A stretch of 49,271 nucleotides of DNA from Bacteroidota bacterium (GCA_017858735.1 JAFMBH010000019.1:1-49271); one strand, 5' to 3'. Shown: positions 1 to 9,989, counted from the first letter of the stretch. The notes: generated by a model not told the origin, from the sequence alone. A program made the numbers and translations.

Positions 1-2
1 AA

Positions 3-210
3 ATGAAAATAAAGGACTTACGCTAATTCGTATAAAACAACGATAGCAATACTTGGTCTGCTCCTTTTAATTCTTTTTGAATTCGCCAGAGTGTATTTAA
101 TTATGCCAATGCCTGGCAGTCAAAATTTTGATTCCATTGAAATTGCCTAATTTTTAGGGTCTAATAAATGGATTATTCGGCTCCTTGTGATAGGTATAAT
201 TCGAAATTGA
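3..210 (+). pseudogene. Decayed N-terminus of a membrane protein (possibly DUF3179-type)
   Basis: An ATG at 3 opens seven codons and then hits a stop at 24-26. Dropping one base near position 24 joins these codons to a second frame that reads a basic start, a hydrophobic helix (AILGLLLLILFEF), then RVYLIMPMPGSQ and DSIEIA. A TAA at 148-150 interrupts that frame. Beyond it the same frame continues FLGSNKWIIRLLVIGI until a stop at 208-210. One frameshift plus one nonsense codon in a plausible signal-anchor region points to a dead gene with only the first ~65 codons left. From memory, the MPMPGSQ...FL...WIIRL pattern resembles the membrane-anchored start of Bacteroidota DUF3179 proteins. That family assignment is tentative. 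Confidence 0.45.
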
Positions 211-328
211 GATTATCTACCCAAAGATTATTATAGTTTACAAATTGAATTAATCTCTTTGTTTCTTCTTCTTTGTACTGCTGCTGGTTTTTAACCATTG
301 AACTTGTTCCCTGGCTTTTTTTAGTCAT
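173..328 (-). CDS. Small hypothetical protein (51 aa)
   Basis: This is a short open frame of 51 codons, hydrophilic and rich in Lys, Gln and Glu in its first half (KNQQQYKEEETKR), ending in LNFELYLSQGAE. No family is recognised. A TAACTTTG element matching the Bacteroidota -7 consensus lies on the same strand at 330-337. It is so close to the first ATG (326-328) that transcription would probably begin after it. The second ATG (296-298, giving 41 aa) has an AGGGA about ten bases upstream and may be the real start. The ORF overlaps the end of the decayed gene on the other strand, so it could also be chance coding in decaying DNA. Confidence 0.3.
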   Translation of the reverse strand: MTKKSQGTSSMVKNQQQYKEEETKRLIQFVNYNNLWVDNLNFELYLSQGAE

Positions 329-561
329 ACAAAGTTAATCAATTCTTTCAATTGTAATCGTGTAAAATATACTCCTTGAGGAAAACATAATAAATTGTAT
401 ATCAGCGTATTAATTTTTAAAAAATATTCATAACTCATACATAGGGAGTTTAAGTTGACCTCGCACCATAAGCATGAAAGTCTATTGTTTCTACAATCCT
501 CCCTTTCTTTTAAACCCTACTTTAGAAATTGCGTTATGTATTAAATAAACTTAAAAGGGTC

Positions 562-1662
562 ATGAGTCAGCATTTTCACCGTTTAGAAGTCAAAGAGGTA
601 AAAGAAGAAACCCCAGAGGCTTTCACTATAAAATTAATAGTTCCAGATGAATTAAAAGATTATTACGTTTATCAGGCGGGACAATATTTGACGCTAAAAC
701 TTAATATTAAAAGTAAGGAAGTCAGGCGCTCTTATTCTATGAGTTCCAGTCCTTTGGAAACTGATTTGTGTATTACGGTCAAAAGAGTTAAAAAAGGATT
801 AGTTTCAAACTACCTTGCTGATAATCTTACAAAGGGTGATTTTTTGGAGGTATCTCAACCAGAAGGGGATTTTCATCCTGAATTAAATCCGGAACAAAGG
901 AAAAATTATTTCCTGATTGGTGCTGGTAGCGGTATAACACCTCTTTTTTCCATCGCAAAAGTGGTGCTTGAGGAAGAACCTCAAAGTTCAGTTTACCTGC
1001 TTTATGGCAATAGAAACGAAGAATCCATTATTTTCAGGAATGAATTGGATCAAATGACAAAGCGGTACGCCGGGCAATTTTTCTGTACCCTAACCCTTTC
1101 TCAGCCTAAAAGAGAAAAATCAGGAGGTTTGGGAGGTTTGTTTTCAAAGGGTAAACTCACCTGGGATGGTGAAATAGGAAGAATTGATAAAAAAATGATC
1201 CAGCGTTTTAGATCGGAAAATGTGGCGTCTGGTGTGAAAAGTGAATTTTTTATTTGTGGACCCGAAGAATTAGCTGCTACTGCGGAAACTTCTCTGATTG
1301 AAGATGGAATAAATAAAGAAAATATAAATAAAGAGTTATTTTTATCGGGTGATGTATCAAGCACAAAGAGTAGTAAAAATGGAGTAAATGCCGTTATGAA
1401 AGTCGAACTGGGCGATGAAATTCTTACGCTGGAACTGCCCGCACAAAAAACAATTCTTCAGGTTCTTATCGCCGCCAAGAAAAATCCACCCTATTCATGC
1501 ACCGCAGGGGCTTGTTCCAGCTGTATGGCCAAAGTGATTTCTGGTTCCGTTATTATGGATGTTTGCCACGCTTTAGATCCGGAGGAAATTGAACAGGGAT
1601 ATATTCTTACTTGTCAGTCGCGCGCTAATTCCGAAGAATTAGAGATTACTTATAAAGTTTAA
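562..1662 (+). CDS. PaaE-like FAD/[2Fe-2S] ferredoxin-NAD(P) oxidoreductase
   Basis: This is a soluble 366-residue electron-transfer flavoprotein that passes electrons from NAD(P)H through FAD to a C-terminal plant-type [2Fe-2S] ferredoxin domain. The FAD-binding RSYS motif is at residues 56-59, the nucleotide-binding GAGSGITP at 120-127 and CGPE at 232-235. The iron-sulfur ligands are probably C313, C318, C321 and C351 (CTAGACSSC, then a distal Cys). The order matches the PaaE/phenol hydroxylase reductase family. No paaABCD genes are nearby, so its partner oxygenase or desaturase is unknown. I chose ATG 562, which follows AAAAGGGTC and begins with the family-like MSQHFHRL. A TTG at 529 would add 11 residues but is less likely. 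The next gene starts 8 nt after the stop. Confidence 0.85.
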   Translation: MSQHFHRLEVKEVKEETPEAFTIKLIVPDELKDYYVYQAGQYLTLKLNIKSKEVRRSYSMSSSPLETDLCITVKRVKKGLVSNYLADNLTKGDFLEVSQPEGDFHPELNPEQRKNYFLIGAGSGITPLFSIAKVVLEEEPQSSVYLLYGNRNEESIIFRNELDQMTKRYAGQFFCTLTLSQPKREKSGGLGGLFSKGKLTWDGEIGRIDKKMIQRFRSENVASGVKSEFFICGPEELAATAETSLIEDGINKENINKELFLSGDVSSTKSSKNGVNAVMKVELGDEILTLELPAQKTILQVLIAAKKNPPYSCTAGACSSCMAKVISGSVIMDVCHALDPEEIEQGYILTCQSRANSEELEITYKV

Positions 1663-1670
1663 AAGGAGTT

Positions 1671-4055
1671 ATGAACAAAATAGGTTTTAGTATCCAGTTT
1701 TTTTTCTTATGCTGTACTATTAGCCTTTCTGCTCAATCTATTGTATCAAGAATTCGTGTTTTTCCAAATTTAAATTACGCTCATTCAGCGCCAGTCTTGT
1801 CACATGACGGGAATAAATTGTTTTTTAGCGTTGACAAACACCCTATTAATGTTGGGCTCAATAAAGGAAAGGATATTTGGGTGAGCGAAAGAACGGGTAA
1901 TTCCGTGCAATGGTCAAAACCTTTTCCATTGTCAGGTGATGTTAACTCTCCTGAAGATGATTGCGCTGTAGCCCTGCTTAATCAGTCGGATATTCTTTTG
2001 GTACGCAGGGAATCCGATAGTTTACACTGGTCTTTCTTTGACTATAATGGTAGAATATGGGTGGCAAGTGATATTTTTCCCACACCTCCCTTTTATCCGG
2101 CGGCAAAGTGGATTACCTACAATAATTTTAAAACGGTATGTTTTTTTGGAATAGGGGATTCAATCAAGCAGCAAATTTTTGTTTCTTCCCTTGATTCAAC
2201 CTTTAACTGGACAACCCCGAAGGAGTTAAAGGGTTTTGAAAAATTCAAACAGGTTAAAGACCTCACGATTTCTTTGGATAATAAAACGATTTTTTTTAGC
2301 GCAGAAGGTGATTCAAGCTATGGTGGTTTCGATATTTTTACTTCAAAAAGAACAACGGAGGCTTGGTTAAATTGGTCAGAACCAGAAAATATTGGTCTTC
2401 AGATTAATTCTTTATTAGACGAATATGAACCTACTTTATCAGCTGATAATAAAAAAATAATCTTCACTGTAAAAGACAGGGATGGAAATGAAGCGATTTA
2501 TCAGGCAATATTACCCGATAATCTTCAAACAGAGCCTGTGTTTGAGATGAAAACAAAAGGTCAGATTTTTTCAAAAAATGAGTTTTTTGATGGTGAAATA
2601 CAATTTTATGGTTTCAATCGTAACGAGAATTCACTCCATTTTATAAATAACGATCCTCTTTCATTTGGGTCATCAACCTTCCTTCCAAAATGGGACGATA
2701 TCCTCTTAGTTTCCGTAAAACCTGAATACTTTATTCCATCCGTTCAATTACCGGTAAGGGAAGGCAGAAATATTTATACGGGAAAATTTCAACGAAATAG
2801 TTATCTGGAAGAGTTTGATATAGAATTTGTAAGACTGAAAAAGCAATTATCGGATCAAAATAATCTTATTTTGGACGTTCAAAGCGAGGTCGATAGGTTG
2901 CTCCAAAAGATTGAGTTAAGTAAGTCGGCTATTTGGGCAAATATCAAAGATTTGTCTGACATTGACGTTAAACCTTTTGAAAATGAATTAAAAATTCTAT
3001 CGAATTCTTATTCACTTACCTTAAAATTAACGTCGGAAAAGAAACCCAACTTGAATGTTGCCTTTTCAGAGGGAATCAACCGTATTGAATTTTGGAAAAA
3101 TGAGTATGCTGCTAAAAACGCAGTGGAAGAAGATGAGGACACCATACAGAATTTTCAATTATTCGTGAAGGATATCATTAATTATCAATGGTATGCCAAT
3201 CAACTTGAATATGTTAGAGAGGTAGAAAGGGAGTATAAAAAAGAAGCGTTAGAAGGACTAAAAAAGTTATTGTCAATGGATGACTTAGCTCTTTCCCAAA
3301 TTTTAATGGAGGAGTATCTTAATAAATTAGTTTCAACGAACCAACCATCTATATTTTATAATATTCCCAATGATGAGGTGGTTAAAAATCTAAGCTGGCC
3401 TGTTAAAAAGTCATTACAGCTTCCATTTTTCAATGAAGTTAGCTTAAGGTTAAAGCCATTGATTGAGCGGGAGGTAACGAATAGGCTAAAAATGCCTATG
3501 ATTGATTTACTAAGTCAACAGTATTATTTGCAGTTTTTAAAGGAAAAGAAACAGTTGCTTTTAGTAAACAGAAGTGAGCTTTCACTTAGAATGGAGACAT
3601 TAGAAATGAGAAATCGGGGCAGAAACAAAGAGTATGTCCTTAATGATACCCTGTTTTATCAGCCATTAAAGATAGCAAGAGACACGCTGTTGAATGTAGT
3701 TGCGTACCCTTTATATTATACTGAATTGATTCCCCTAAATGTACCTTTTTTTCCTACAGATAGTATTGAGCCAGATGCCCCTGGATTTTTTGAACTACAC
3801 AGGATTCGGCAAATACTCTCTGAATATCCAGGTTTGGGCGTTGAATTAGCTGCTCAGGTCCAGGACAGAGGGGGAGTGTTTTTAAAGGAAGGTAGAGAAA
3901 TTGGTGAAAAACGCCTGGGTTTCTTGAATACCTTTTTTGAAATGTCTGGAATAGGTGCAGATCGGCGAAATATTTATCTCTTGCAAAATCCAGAAAGGAT
4001 GGCAAATAATAACTTACCTATTCAGGTATTGATTCGTTTTTTTTATCGAAGTTGA
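1671..4055 (+). CDS. PD40 beta-propeller protein with degenerate OmpA-like C-terminus
   Basis: This is an exported 794-residue protein. A signal peptide (residues 1-22, ending SLSAQ) is followed by several PD40/WD40-like repeats, for example [31 protein letters not shown] and [14 protein letters not shown], within about the first 300 residues. A mostly helical region with coiled-coil character covers about 385-640. The last 90 residues ([20 protein letters not shown] onward) resemble an OmpA-type peptidoglycan-binding domain, but the canonical sugar-binding signature is poorly kept. PD40-OmpA proteins in Bacteroidota tie outer-membrane machines such as T9SS PorE to the wall, but the N-terminal TPRs of PorE are missing here. 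The start has AAGGAG seven bases upstream. It is probably cotranscribed with the reductase 8 nt before it. The specific role is unknown. Confidence 0.75.
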   Translation: MNKIGFSIQFFFLCCTISLSAQSIVSRIRVFPNLNYAHSAPVLSHDGNKLFFSVDKHPINVGLNKGKDIWVSERTGNSVQWSKPFPLSGDVNSPEDDCAVALLNQSDILLVRRESDSLHWSFFDYNGRIWVASDIFPTPPFYPAAKWITYNNFKTVCFFGIGDSIKQQIFVSSLDSTFNWTTPKELKGFEKFKQVKDLTISLDNKTIFFSAEGDSSYGGFDIFTSKRTTEAWLNWSEPENIGLQINSLLDEYEPTLSADNKKIIFTVKDRDGNEAIYQAILPDNLQTEPVFEMKTKGQIFSKNEFFDGEIQFYGFNRNENSLHFINNDPLSFGSSTFLPKWDDILLVSVKPEYFIPSVQLPVREGRNIYTGKFQRNSYLEEFDIEFVRLKKQLSDQNNLILDVQSEVDRLLQKIELSKSAIWANIKDLSDIDVKPFENELKILSNSYSLTLKLTSEKKPNLNVAFSEGINRIEFWKNEYAAKNAVEEDEDTIQNFQLFVKDIINYQWYANQLEYVREVEREYKKEALEGLKKLLSMDDLALSQILMEEYLNKLVSTNQPSIFYNIPNDEVVKNLSWPVKKSLQLPFFNEVSLRLKPLIEREVTNRLKMPMIDLLSQQYYLQFLKEKKQLLLVNRSELSLRMETLEMRNRGRNKEYVLNDTLFYQPLKIARDTLLNVVAYPLYYTELIPLNVPFFPTDSIEPDAPGFFELHRIRQILSEYPGLGVELAAQVQDRGGVFLKEGREIGEKRLGFLNTFFEMSGIGADRRNIYLLQNPERMANNNLPIQVLIRFFYRS

Positions 4056-4068
4056 CCTTTGTTTTTTA

Positions 4069-4076
4069 TATTTTTG
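4069..4076 (+). promoter_or_regulatory. Putative -7 element upstream of aspS
   Basis: TATTTTTG matches the Bacteroidota housekeeping -7 consensus TAnnTTTG exactly and lies 31 nt before the aspS ATG. The only nearby TTG (4052-4054) is 14 nt upstream, shorter than the usual 19-21 spacing, so the -33 element is uncertain. Confidence 0.4.
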
Positions 4077-4107
4077 CATTTATTTATCTTATGTTAAATG
4101 TTTTAAT

Positions 4108-5865
4108 ATGTACCGTACGCATAATTGTGGGGAATTGAGAATTTCTGATGTTGGTAAACAAGTTAGACTTAGTGGCTGGGTTCAGGCAAATAGAGATTTT
4201 GGGGCAATGACGTTTATGGATATTAGAGATCGTTATGGGATTACTCAAATCGTCTTTTCTCTGGAAGAAGATAAACAGTTATGTGAATCTGCCAGGAAAT
4301 TGGGTAGAGAATTCGTCATCATGATAGATGGTAAAGTTAGGGAACGGACCAATAAAAATCTGAATAGGGATACCGGAGAAATTGAAATTCAGGTGAATGG
4401 GTTACAAATCTTGAACGCCTCTAAGGTTCCTCCTTTTACCATTGAAGATGATACTGATGGTGGTGATGACATTAGAATGAAATATAGATATTTAGATTTA
4501 AGAAGAAATCCGGTTCAAAAAAATATTCTTTTTCGTTCAAAACTATCTTTGGAAACCAGGAAGTATTTATCAGATTTAGATTTTGCAGAAATTGAAACGC
4601 CTTTTCTTATAAAATCTACACCGGAAGGAGCAAGAGATTTTGTGGTTCCAAGTAGAATGAATGCCGGACAGTTTTATGCCTTACCTCAATCGCCACAAAC
4701 CTTTAAACAGATTTTAATGGTGGCTGGTTATGATAGGTATTTTCAAATAGTGAAGTGCTTCAGAGATGAAGATTTAAGAGCTGACAGGCAGCCTGAATTT
4801 ACACAGATTGACTGCGAAATGGCTTTTGTTACCCAGGAAGAGGTGCTAAATACTTTTGAGGGTTTGACAAGACATTTATTCAGACATACCCTTGGTTTAG
4901 CATTGGGTGACTTTCCTCGTATGAATTACGACGATGCCATGAAATTATATGGCTCTGATAAACCAGATCTAAGATTTGATATGGTTTTTGTTGAATTAAA
5001 TGAGGTCGTCAAAAATAGAGGCTTTAGTATTTTTGATGAGGCCGAGCTGATTATCGGGATAAAAGTTCCTGGTAAAGCTGATATGACCAGAAAGCAAATT
5101 GACGAACTTACTGATTGGGTTAAAAGACCTCAAATTGGGGCGAAAGGATTAGTGTCGGTTCGTTATAATCAGGACGGAATTAAATCGTCGGTAGATAAAT
5201 TTTACGACCAGGAAGCTTTAAAGCAATGGGTAGATTTATTTGGTGCCACGCAGGGAGATTTAATGCTTATCCTGTCGGGCGAAACAGATAAGGTTAGGAA
5301 GCAGTTGGGAGAGCTTCGTTTAGAAATGGGACGTCGTCTCGATTTAATGAAAAAGGGGGAGTTTAAACCTCTTTGGGTACTCGATTTTCCCTTATTAGAG
5401 TGGGATGACGATACTCAGCGTTTTTATGCCATGCACCATCCTTTCACCTCCCCAAAAAAGGAGCAGATTGAGGCTATGGCAAGTGATGACCGGGAGGTAC
5501 TTAAAAATCTTCGTGCCGATGCTTACGATTTGGTAATTAATGGTGTGGAGATTGGCGGTGGATCCATTCGGATTCACGATAGAGCATTGCAAGCCAAGAA
5601 TTTTAAATTACTCGGATTCACACCGGAGGAGGCTGAAAACCAATTTGGATTCTTATTGGGGGCTTTTGAATATGGTGCGCCACCACACGGAGGTATTGCC
5701 TTTGGATTCGACAGACTATGTGCCGTTTTAAATGGCCAGAATTCTATTAGAGATTTCATAGCCTTCCCAAAAAATAATCAGGGTAGAGATATGATGATAG
5801 ACGCTCCATCGGAAATTGCTTCAGCACAATTAGATGAGTTAGCCTTGAAATTAAATGTAAAATAA
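4108..5865 (+). CDS. aspS: Aspartyl-tRNA synthetase
   Basis: This class II aminoacyl-tRNA synthetase charges tRNA-Asp with aspartate in the cytoplasm. The 585-residue length and the insert between motifs 2 and 3 fit the bacterial AspRS with a GAD domain. The OB-fold anticodon-binding domain (residues ~1-105) carries [20 protein letters not shown]. Motif 2 is [18 protein letters not shown] at 218-235. Motif 3 is [14 protein letters not shown] at 528-541. It starts at ATG 4108. It converges on hemA, and a long hairpin lies between the two genes. The gene is complete and nothing is unusual. Confidence 0.97.
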   Translation: MYRTHNCGELRISDVGKQVRLSGWVQANRDFGAMTFMDIRDRYGITQIVFSLEEDKQLCESARKLGREFVIMIDGKVRERTNKNLNRDTGEIEIQVNGLQILNASKVPPFTIEDDTDGGDDIRMKYRYLDLRRNPVQKNILFRSKLSLETRKYLSDLDFAEIETPFLIKSTPEGARDFVVPSRMNAGQFYALPQSPQTFKQILMVAGYDRYFQIVKCFRDEDLRADRQPEFTQIDCEMAFVTQEEVLNTFEGLTRHLFRHTLGLALGDFPRMNYDDAMKLYGSDKPDLRFDMVFVELNEVVKNRGFSIFDEAELIIGIKVPGKADMTRKQIDELTDWVKRPQIGAKGLVSVRYNQDGIKSSVDKFYDQEALKQWVDLFGATQGDLMLILSGETDKVRKQLGELRLEMGRRLDLMKKGEFKPLWVLDFPLLEWDDDTQRFYAMHHPFTSPKKEQIEAMASDDREVLKNLRADAYDLVINGVEIGGGSIRIHDRALQAKNFKLLGFTPEEAENQFGFLLGAFEYGAPPHGGIAFGFDRLCAVLNGQNSIRDFIAFPKNNQGRDMMIDAPSEIASAQLDELALKLNVK

Positions 5866-5872
5866 CACTTAT

Positions 5873-5907
5873 GATACTTGTTATCTCAAAGGGGGGTAAC
5901 AAGTATC
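5873..5907. terminator. Bidirectional hairpin between aspS and hemA
   Basis: Perfect 11-bp arms GATACTTGTTA (5873-5883) and TAACAAGTATC (5897-5907) flank a spacer. Four more pairs, two of them G-U on the plus-strand RNA, can extend the stem to 15 bp with a 5-nt loop. It sits between two convergent genes. The U-tracts are weak, so termination is inferred from position and stem strength. Confidence 0.65.
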
Positions 5908-5923
5908 TATATATTTTCAGGAA

Positions 5924-7153
5924 TTAAAATAATATCTCTCTGGCGGCTTTCATTGGAACGCCAACGCACTTTTTTTCCATATAAGTGAGCATTTTCTCAA
6001 TTAATTCTCTGGTAGGTTCGTCCAGCTCAGCAAGATCCTTTTTAAAAACTTCGGACAAGGCTTTTTCTTTTATAGCTTTTATTTCATCTGGAAGGGAACT
6101 AAAAGCTTTTTCAATTTTTCGTTGTTTAAAAAGTCTGCTGAATTTTTCGATATTGGAGTCAATAACTTTGGTTGCTTTAATAACTTCTGCCTCTCTGAAG
6201 GACATGTTTTCACTGGCAACCTGACGTAGCGTTTCTATTTCGACGTAATGAACTTGTTTTAGTTCTGCTACCTCCATCGTTACATTATTGGGAACGGCCA
6301 AATCTATAATAACTTTGGGGTTTTTCTCATTTTGTACCAACGAAGTAAACACGTGAAGATCAATGAGCGGTGTTGGGGAAGAGGTACAGGCAATTAAGGC
6401 ATCAAAGCCCTGAGAAAAATCTTTTAATTCACTAAGAAGGGAAGCTTTTCCGTTGGGAAATAATTTGGCTATCGATTGTGCTTTTGGTAGTGATCTATTG
6501 AAAACATGCACATTGGTAAAGGCATTACTATGAAGTATCTTTGCGACAATGCTATTAGTTTGTCCGGCACCAACTAAAAGAATTCTGGCATCGGGTCGAA
6601 GAGCGTATCTGAGTAATTTTAAAACAGCTAAAGAAGCAACCGAAACGGGCTTTTCCCCAATTCGGGTAGTTGAAAATACCTCTTTAGAGGTTAGGACGGC
6701 CTGGTCCATCAAAAGGCGCATTGCATCTCCGCATAAACCCTGGGTTCTTGCAAATTCGTGGGCTTCCCTTAATTGTGAAAGAATCTGCCGCTCGCCAACT
6801 ACTAAAGAGTCAACAGAAGAAGCGACGTTAAAAAGATGAGACACCGCGTCAGATCCCTGGAAAATTTTAACATTTTCCTTTAATAAGGAATAATCTGATG
6901 TAGTTAATTGAGGAAGGAAGTGACGGTAAAAAGGAATAACGTTATTTTCATTGGCATTAAACTCACCATATAACAAAAACATTACCCTATTACAGGTAGA
7001 AACATAAAATAACTCTTGAATATTAAAATTTTCTTTGGCACTGTGCAACAAATGTACTACGGTTTGCTCTAGTTCAGGCAATACAAATTTGGCTAAATCT
7101 CTGAGATTAGTCTGTTGATGAGAAAGCGTTATAATCTTATAATGTGAGAGCAT
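5924..7153 (-). CDS. hemA: Glutamyl-tRNA reductase
   Basis: This enzyme reduces glutamyl-tRNA(Glu) with NADPH to glutamate-1-semialdehyde, the first committed step of the C5 tetrapyrrole (heme) pathway. The 409-residue protein has the catalytic domain with the nucleophile C54 in STCNRV, the SLVVGERQIL signature near residue 118 and an NADPH-binding Rossmann segment (ILLVGAGQTN). A helical dimerisation tail closes it. The length is near the family norm. The start is ATG 7153, with a TACTTTTG promoter element 20 nt upstream. No other hem gene is in the window, so it appears to be transcribed alone, after aroQ on the same strand. Confidence 0.95.
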   Translation of the reverse strand: MLSHYKIITLSHQQTNLRDLAKFVLPELEQTVVHLLHSAKENFNIQELFYVSTCNRVMFLLYGEFNANENNVIPFYRHFLPQLTTSDYSLLKENVKIFQGSDAVSHLFNVASSVDSLVVGERQILSQLREAHEFARTQGLCGDAMRLLMDQAVLTSKEVFSTTRIGEKPVSVASLAVLKLLRYALRPDARILLVGAGQTNSIVAKILHSNAFTNVHVFNRSLPKAQSIAKLFPNGKASLLSELKDFSQGFDALIACTSSPTPLIDLHVFTSLVQNEKNPKVIIDLAVPNNVTMEVAELKQVHYVEIETLRQVASENMSFREAEVIKATKVIDSNIEKFSRLFKQRKIEKAFSSLPDEIKAIKEKALSEVFKKDLAELDEPTRELIEKMLTYMEKKCVGVPMKAAREILF

Positions 7154-7172
7154 AATACTTTAAAATTGTCGA

Positions 7173-7180
7173 CAAAAGTA
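7173..7180 (-). promoter_or_regulatory. Putative -7 element of hemA
   Basis: Read on the minus strand this is TACTTTTG, an exact match to TAnnTTTG, 19 nt upstream of the hemA ATG. A clear -33 TTG at the usual 19-21 spacing is not seen; the nearest candidate is about 27 nt away. Confidence 0.45.
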
Positions 7181-7255
7181 ATCCATAGAAATGGTAGTAC
7201 TGTCATACAATTGTAACAAGTAGTCAGACACTGTAATTTGGAATATTTCTAAATA

Positions 7256-7690
7256 TTAAGGTTGAGTCTTCAAGCTGTCAACAAAATAGTCAATAGCCAG
7301 GGAGTAACCCATTAATCCAAGACCAATAATAACTCCTTTTGAAACGGGAGAAATGGCAGAATGATGTCTGAAAGGTTCTCTGGCGTGCACGTTTGAAATA
7401 TGTACCTCAATGACAGGCGTTGTAATGGCTGAGATAGCGTCTCTAATGGCTATAGAAGTATGAGTGTAAGCACCTGCATTTAAAATAATTCCATGATAAT
7501 CAAACCCTTTTTCATGTAATTTGTCAATGATTTCACCTTCGTGGTTGCTTTGGAAATAAGACAAGTTCAATGAGGGGTATTTTAATTTGAGAGAGGAAAA
7601 AAAATCTTCGAAAGATTGATTTCCATACAAGGAGGGTTCTCTTCTCCCGAGAAGATTCAAATTAGGGCCGTTTATAATAAGCAGATCCAT
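7256..7690 (-). CDS. aroQ: 3-dehydroquinate dehydratase, type II
   Basis: This enzyme converts 3-dehydroquinate to 3-dehydroshikimate in the shikimate pathway to aromatic amino acids, acting as a cytoplasmic dodecamer in this family. The 144-residue protein shows INGPNLNLLGRREPSLYG at the start with catalytic Y22, the NAGAYTHTS substrate loop from N71, the EVHISN motif with catalytic H97, and REPFRHHS with R104 and R108. The length is typical. The recQ stop lies only 12 nt upstream on the same strand, so the two genes are probably cotranscribed, although they have no obvious functional link. Confidence 0.95.
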   Translation of the reverse strand: MDLLIINGPNLNLLGRREPSLYGNQSFEDFFSSLKLKYPSLNLSYFQSNHEGEIIDKLHEKGFDYHGIILNAGAYTHTSIAIRDAISAITTPVIEVHISNVHAREPFRHHSAISPVSKGVIIGLGLMGYSLAIDYFVDSLKTQP

Positions 7691-7702
7691 AATATTGAGG
7701 TA

Positions 7703-9928
7703 TTAATTTGCCAGATCAGAAAGAAATTTAATTCTAAAAATTCTAATTTCTTCCTCTGTGATATCCTCTTCTTGCAATGATTTAATAGCTGGTTGGAGTA
7801 AATCTGTTTCTGCCTCCATAAAATAGTCATAAATTTCATCTCTTGCACCTTCGTCAATAGCCTCTTCAATATAATAATCTATATTTAATTTGGTACCTGA
7901 TTCCACAATAGCCTCCATTTCAGTAAGAAGCTCATCTAAAGAGAGTTGATTAGATTTTGCCAGGTCATCAAGCGGCATTTTTCTATCAATTCCCTGTATA
8001 ATCTGCACTTTTACTTTGGATTTATTTGCTACCTGACGGATTAGAATATCGTCGGGTCTTTCCACCTCATTTTCTTCGACATATTGGCCAATGAGTTGAA
8101 TGAACGGTTTTCCATAACGAATAGCTTTTCCCCTGCTGACGCCAGCGATCAGCGTCATATCATCTAAGGAAATGGGATATTGAGTAGCCATATCCTCTAA
8201 AGACGCCTCTTGAAAAATGACAAAAGGAGGCAAGGAAAGGCGCTTTGCCTCTTTCTTTCTAAGATCTTTAAGTAAACTGAACAGCACAGTATCAAGAGCT
8301 GCATGCTTGGAAGATTCCTCGATAAATTCTGCAGAGAGAGCTACAAAATCTTGATTAATAGGTATTTGTAAGGAAAAAGGTTCTTGAATAAACTGTTTTC
8401 CTTTATCAGTCATTTTGAGAAGACCATAACTTTCGATATCCTTATAAAGGAATTCGTTCAGGAGGGCATGTCTGAAAACAGAAAACCAAAAATTGGGCTC
8501 TTGCTTTTTTCCAGCGGCGTATCTTTCCAGTTTATTGAAATTAAAGTCTCTATTTTCTTTATTATCTACCCCGAGAATAAATTCTACGAGGATTTTTATG
8601 CCAAAATTCTGTTTCAGGTCTAAAACGGACAATAGAGCCGTTTTCATTTCCTCTTTTATCTCTTTTTTCTCTTTGGGAAATTTGCAATTATCGCACATAT
8701 TAGTGCAATTGGCATCATCAAATTCTTCACCAAAATAATGGAGTAAGAATTTTCTGCGACAGGCAGCCGTCTCGGAATAGGCCATTATTTCCTGCATAAG
8801 TTGCATGCCCATTTCTCTTTCAGCGACGGGTTTGTCGCGTAAAAACTTTTCAAGCCGCAAAATATCTCTGTAGGAAAAGAAGGCTATACATTTTCCTTCC
8901 AATCCGTCCCGTCCACCACGACCTGTTTCCTGATAATAGTTTTCTATGCTTTTGGGAATATCATAATGGATAACTAATCGAACATCGGGTTTGTCAATAC
9001 CCATACCAAAGGCGATGGTTGCGACAATAATGTCAATATCCTCCATCAGGAAATTGTCCTGGGTTTTACTTCTTACTTTAGGGTCGAGGCCAGCATGGTA
9101 AGGCGCTGCTTTAACATCATTGACCAGTAAGGTTTTTGCTATTTCCTCGGCAGCACGCCTACTTTGAACATAAACTATACCCGACTGATTTGGGTGCGCT
9201 TTAATAATCTGGACAATATGCTTTATCGTTTGTTCCGGTTGTAATTTAGGCCTTACCTCATAATAAAGATTCGTACGATTAAAAGAATCGATAAAAATAT
9301 TTTCACCGCGCATGTCGAGATTTTTCACAATATCAGACTGCACTTTCGGCGTAGCTGTTGCTGTCAGGGCTACTAGGGGAACTTCCTTTCTTATAGCATC
9401 GAGCATAGCTTTTATTCTTCGGTATTCTGGTCTGAAATCATGGCCCCATTCCGATATACAGTGTGCCTCATCTACGGCTACGAAGGACACATTTACGGAC
9501 TGAAAGAACTCTATATTTTCGTCTTTAGTCAAGGTTTCAGGCGCGATGAAAAGCATTTTGGTTTTACCGTCGGCAATGTCCTGCTTGACCTGTTTCATTT
9601 GAACTTTGCTCAGGGAAGAATTTAGAAAATGAGCAATTTCATCGGTCTGACTGTGCCCGCGAATAGAATCAACCTGATTTTTCATTAATGCAATGAGCGG
9701 AGAGATAATAATGGCCGTTCCCTCAAGCATTAAAGCGGGGAGTTGGTAACAGAGTGATTTTCCGCCACCTGTAGGAAGGATAACGAAAGTATCTCTTCCT
9801 GAGAGAACACTTTGGATAATTTCTTCCTGATTACCTTTAAAGCGATCGAAGCCAAAAAATTTTTGAAGGGAAAAATAAAGATCTTCTTTTGCAAAAACCA
9901 TGTTTTCGATACTATTGAGAGGAGTCAT
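7703..9928 (-). CDS. recQ: ATP-dependent DNA helicase RecQ
   Basis: This 3'-5' superfamily 2 DNA helicase handles recombination intermediates and stalled forks. Walker A TGGGKS is at residues 53-58, the DEAH box at 153-156, and the C-terminal helicase motif ETGRGGRDG at 334-342. The RecQ zinc site uses C390, C408, C412 and C415. An HRDC domain follows at about 530-610, and then a C-terminal winged-helix-like region rich in acidic residues. The 741-residue length fits Bacteroidota RecQ with the extra C-terminal domain. ATG 9928 is used; the ATG at 9901 (MVFAKEDLY) matches family starts equally well. Confidence 0.95.
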   Translation of the reverse strand: MTPLNSIENMVFAKEDLYFSLQKFFGFDRFKGNQEEIIQSVLSGRDTFVILPTGGGKSLCYQLPALMLEGTAIIISPLIALMKNQVDSIRGHSQTDEIAHFLNSSLSKVQMKQVKQDIADGKTKMLFIAPETLTKDENIEFFQSVNVSFVAVDEAHCISEWGHDFRPEYRRIKAMLDAIRKEVPLVALTATATPKVQSDIVKNLDMRGENIFIDSFNRTNLYYEVRPKLQPEQTIKHIVQIIKAHPNQSGIVYVQSRRAAEEIAKTLLVNDVKAAPYHAGLDPKVRSKTQDNFLMEDIDIIVATIAFGMGIDKPDVRLVIHYDIPKSIENYYQETGRGGRDGLEGKCIAFFSYRDILRLEKFLRDKPVAEREMGMQLMQEIMAYSETAACRRKFLLHYFGEEFDDANCTNMCDNCKFPKEKKEIKEEMKTALLSVLDLKQNFGIKILVEFILGVDNKENRDFNFNKLERYAAGKKQEPNFWFSVFRHALLNEFLYKDIESYGLLKMTDKGKQFIQEPFSLQIPINQDFVALSAEFIEESSKHAALDTVLFSLLKDLRKKEAKRLSLPPFVIFQEASLEDMATQYPISLDDMTLIAGVSRGKAIRYGKPFIQLIGQYVEENEVERPDDILIRQVANKSKVKVQIIQGIDRKMPLDDLAKSNQLSLDELLTEMEAIVESGTKLNIDYYIEEAIDEGARDEIYDYFMEAETDLLQPAIKSLQEEDITEEEIRIFRIKFLSDLAN

Positions 9929-9989
9929 TAAATATTTGTTGATGGTGACTTTTTCTAAAATTAAACATTTTTTAAATAAAAATCAGGTT

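Noticed and set aside
5540-5759. Overlapping ORFs inside aspS on both strands
   Set aside because: They lie wholly within the strongly conserved AspRS catalytic domain and have no family resemblance.
7242-7257. AATATTT-CT-AAATATT inverted repeat at the aroQ stop
   Set aside because: It is AT-only with a 2-nt loop, which cannot be told from chance in this AT-rich DNA.
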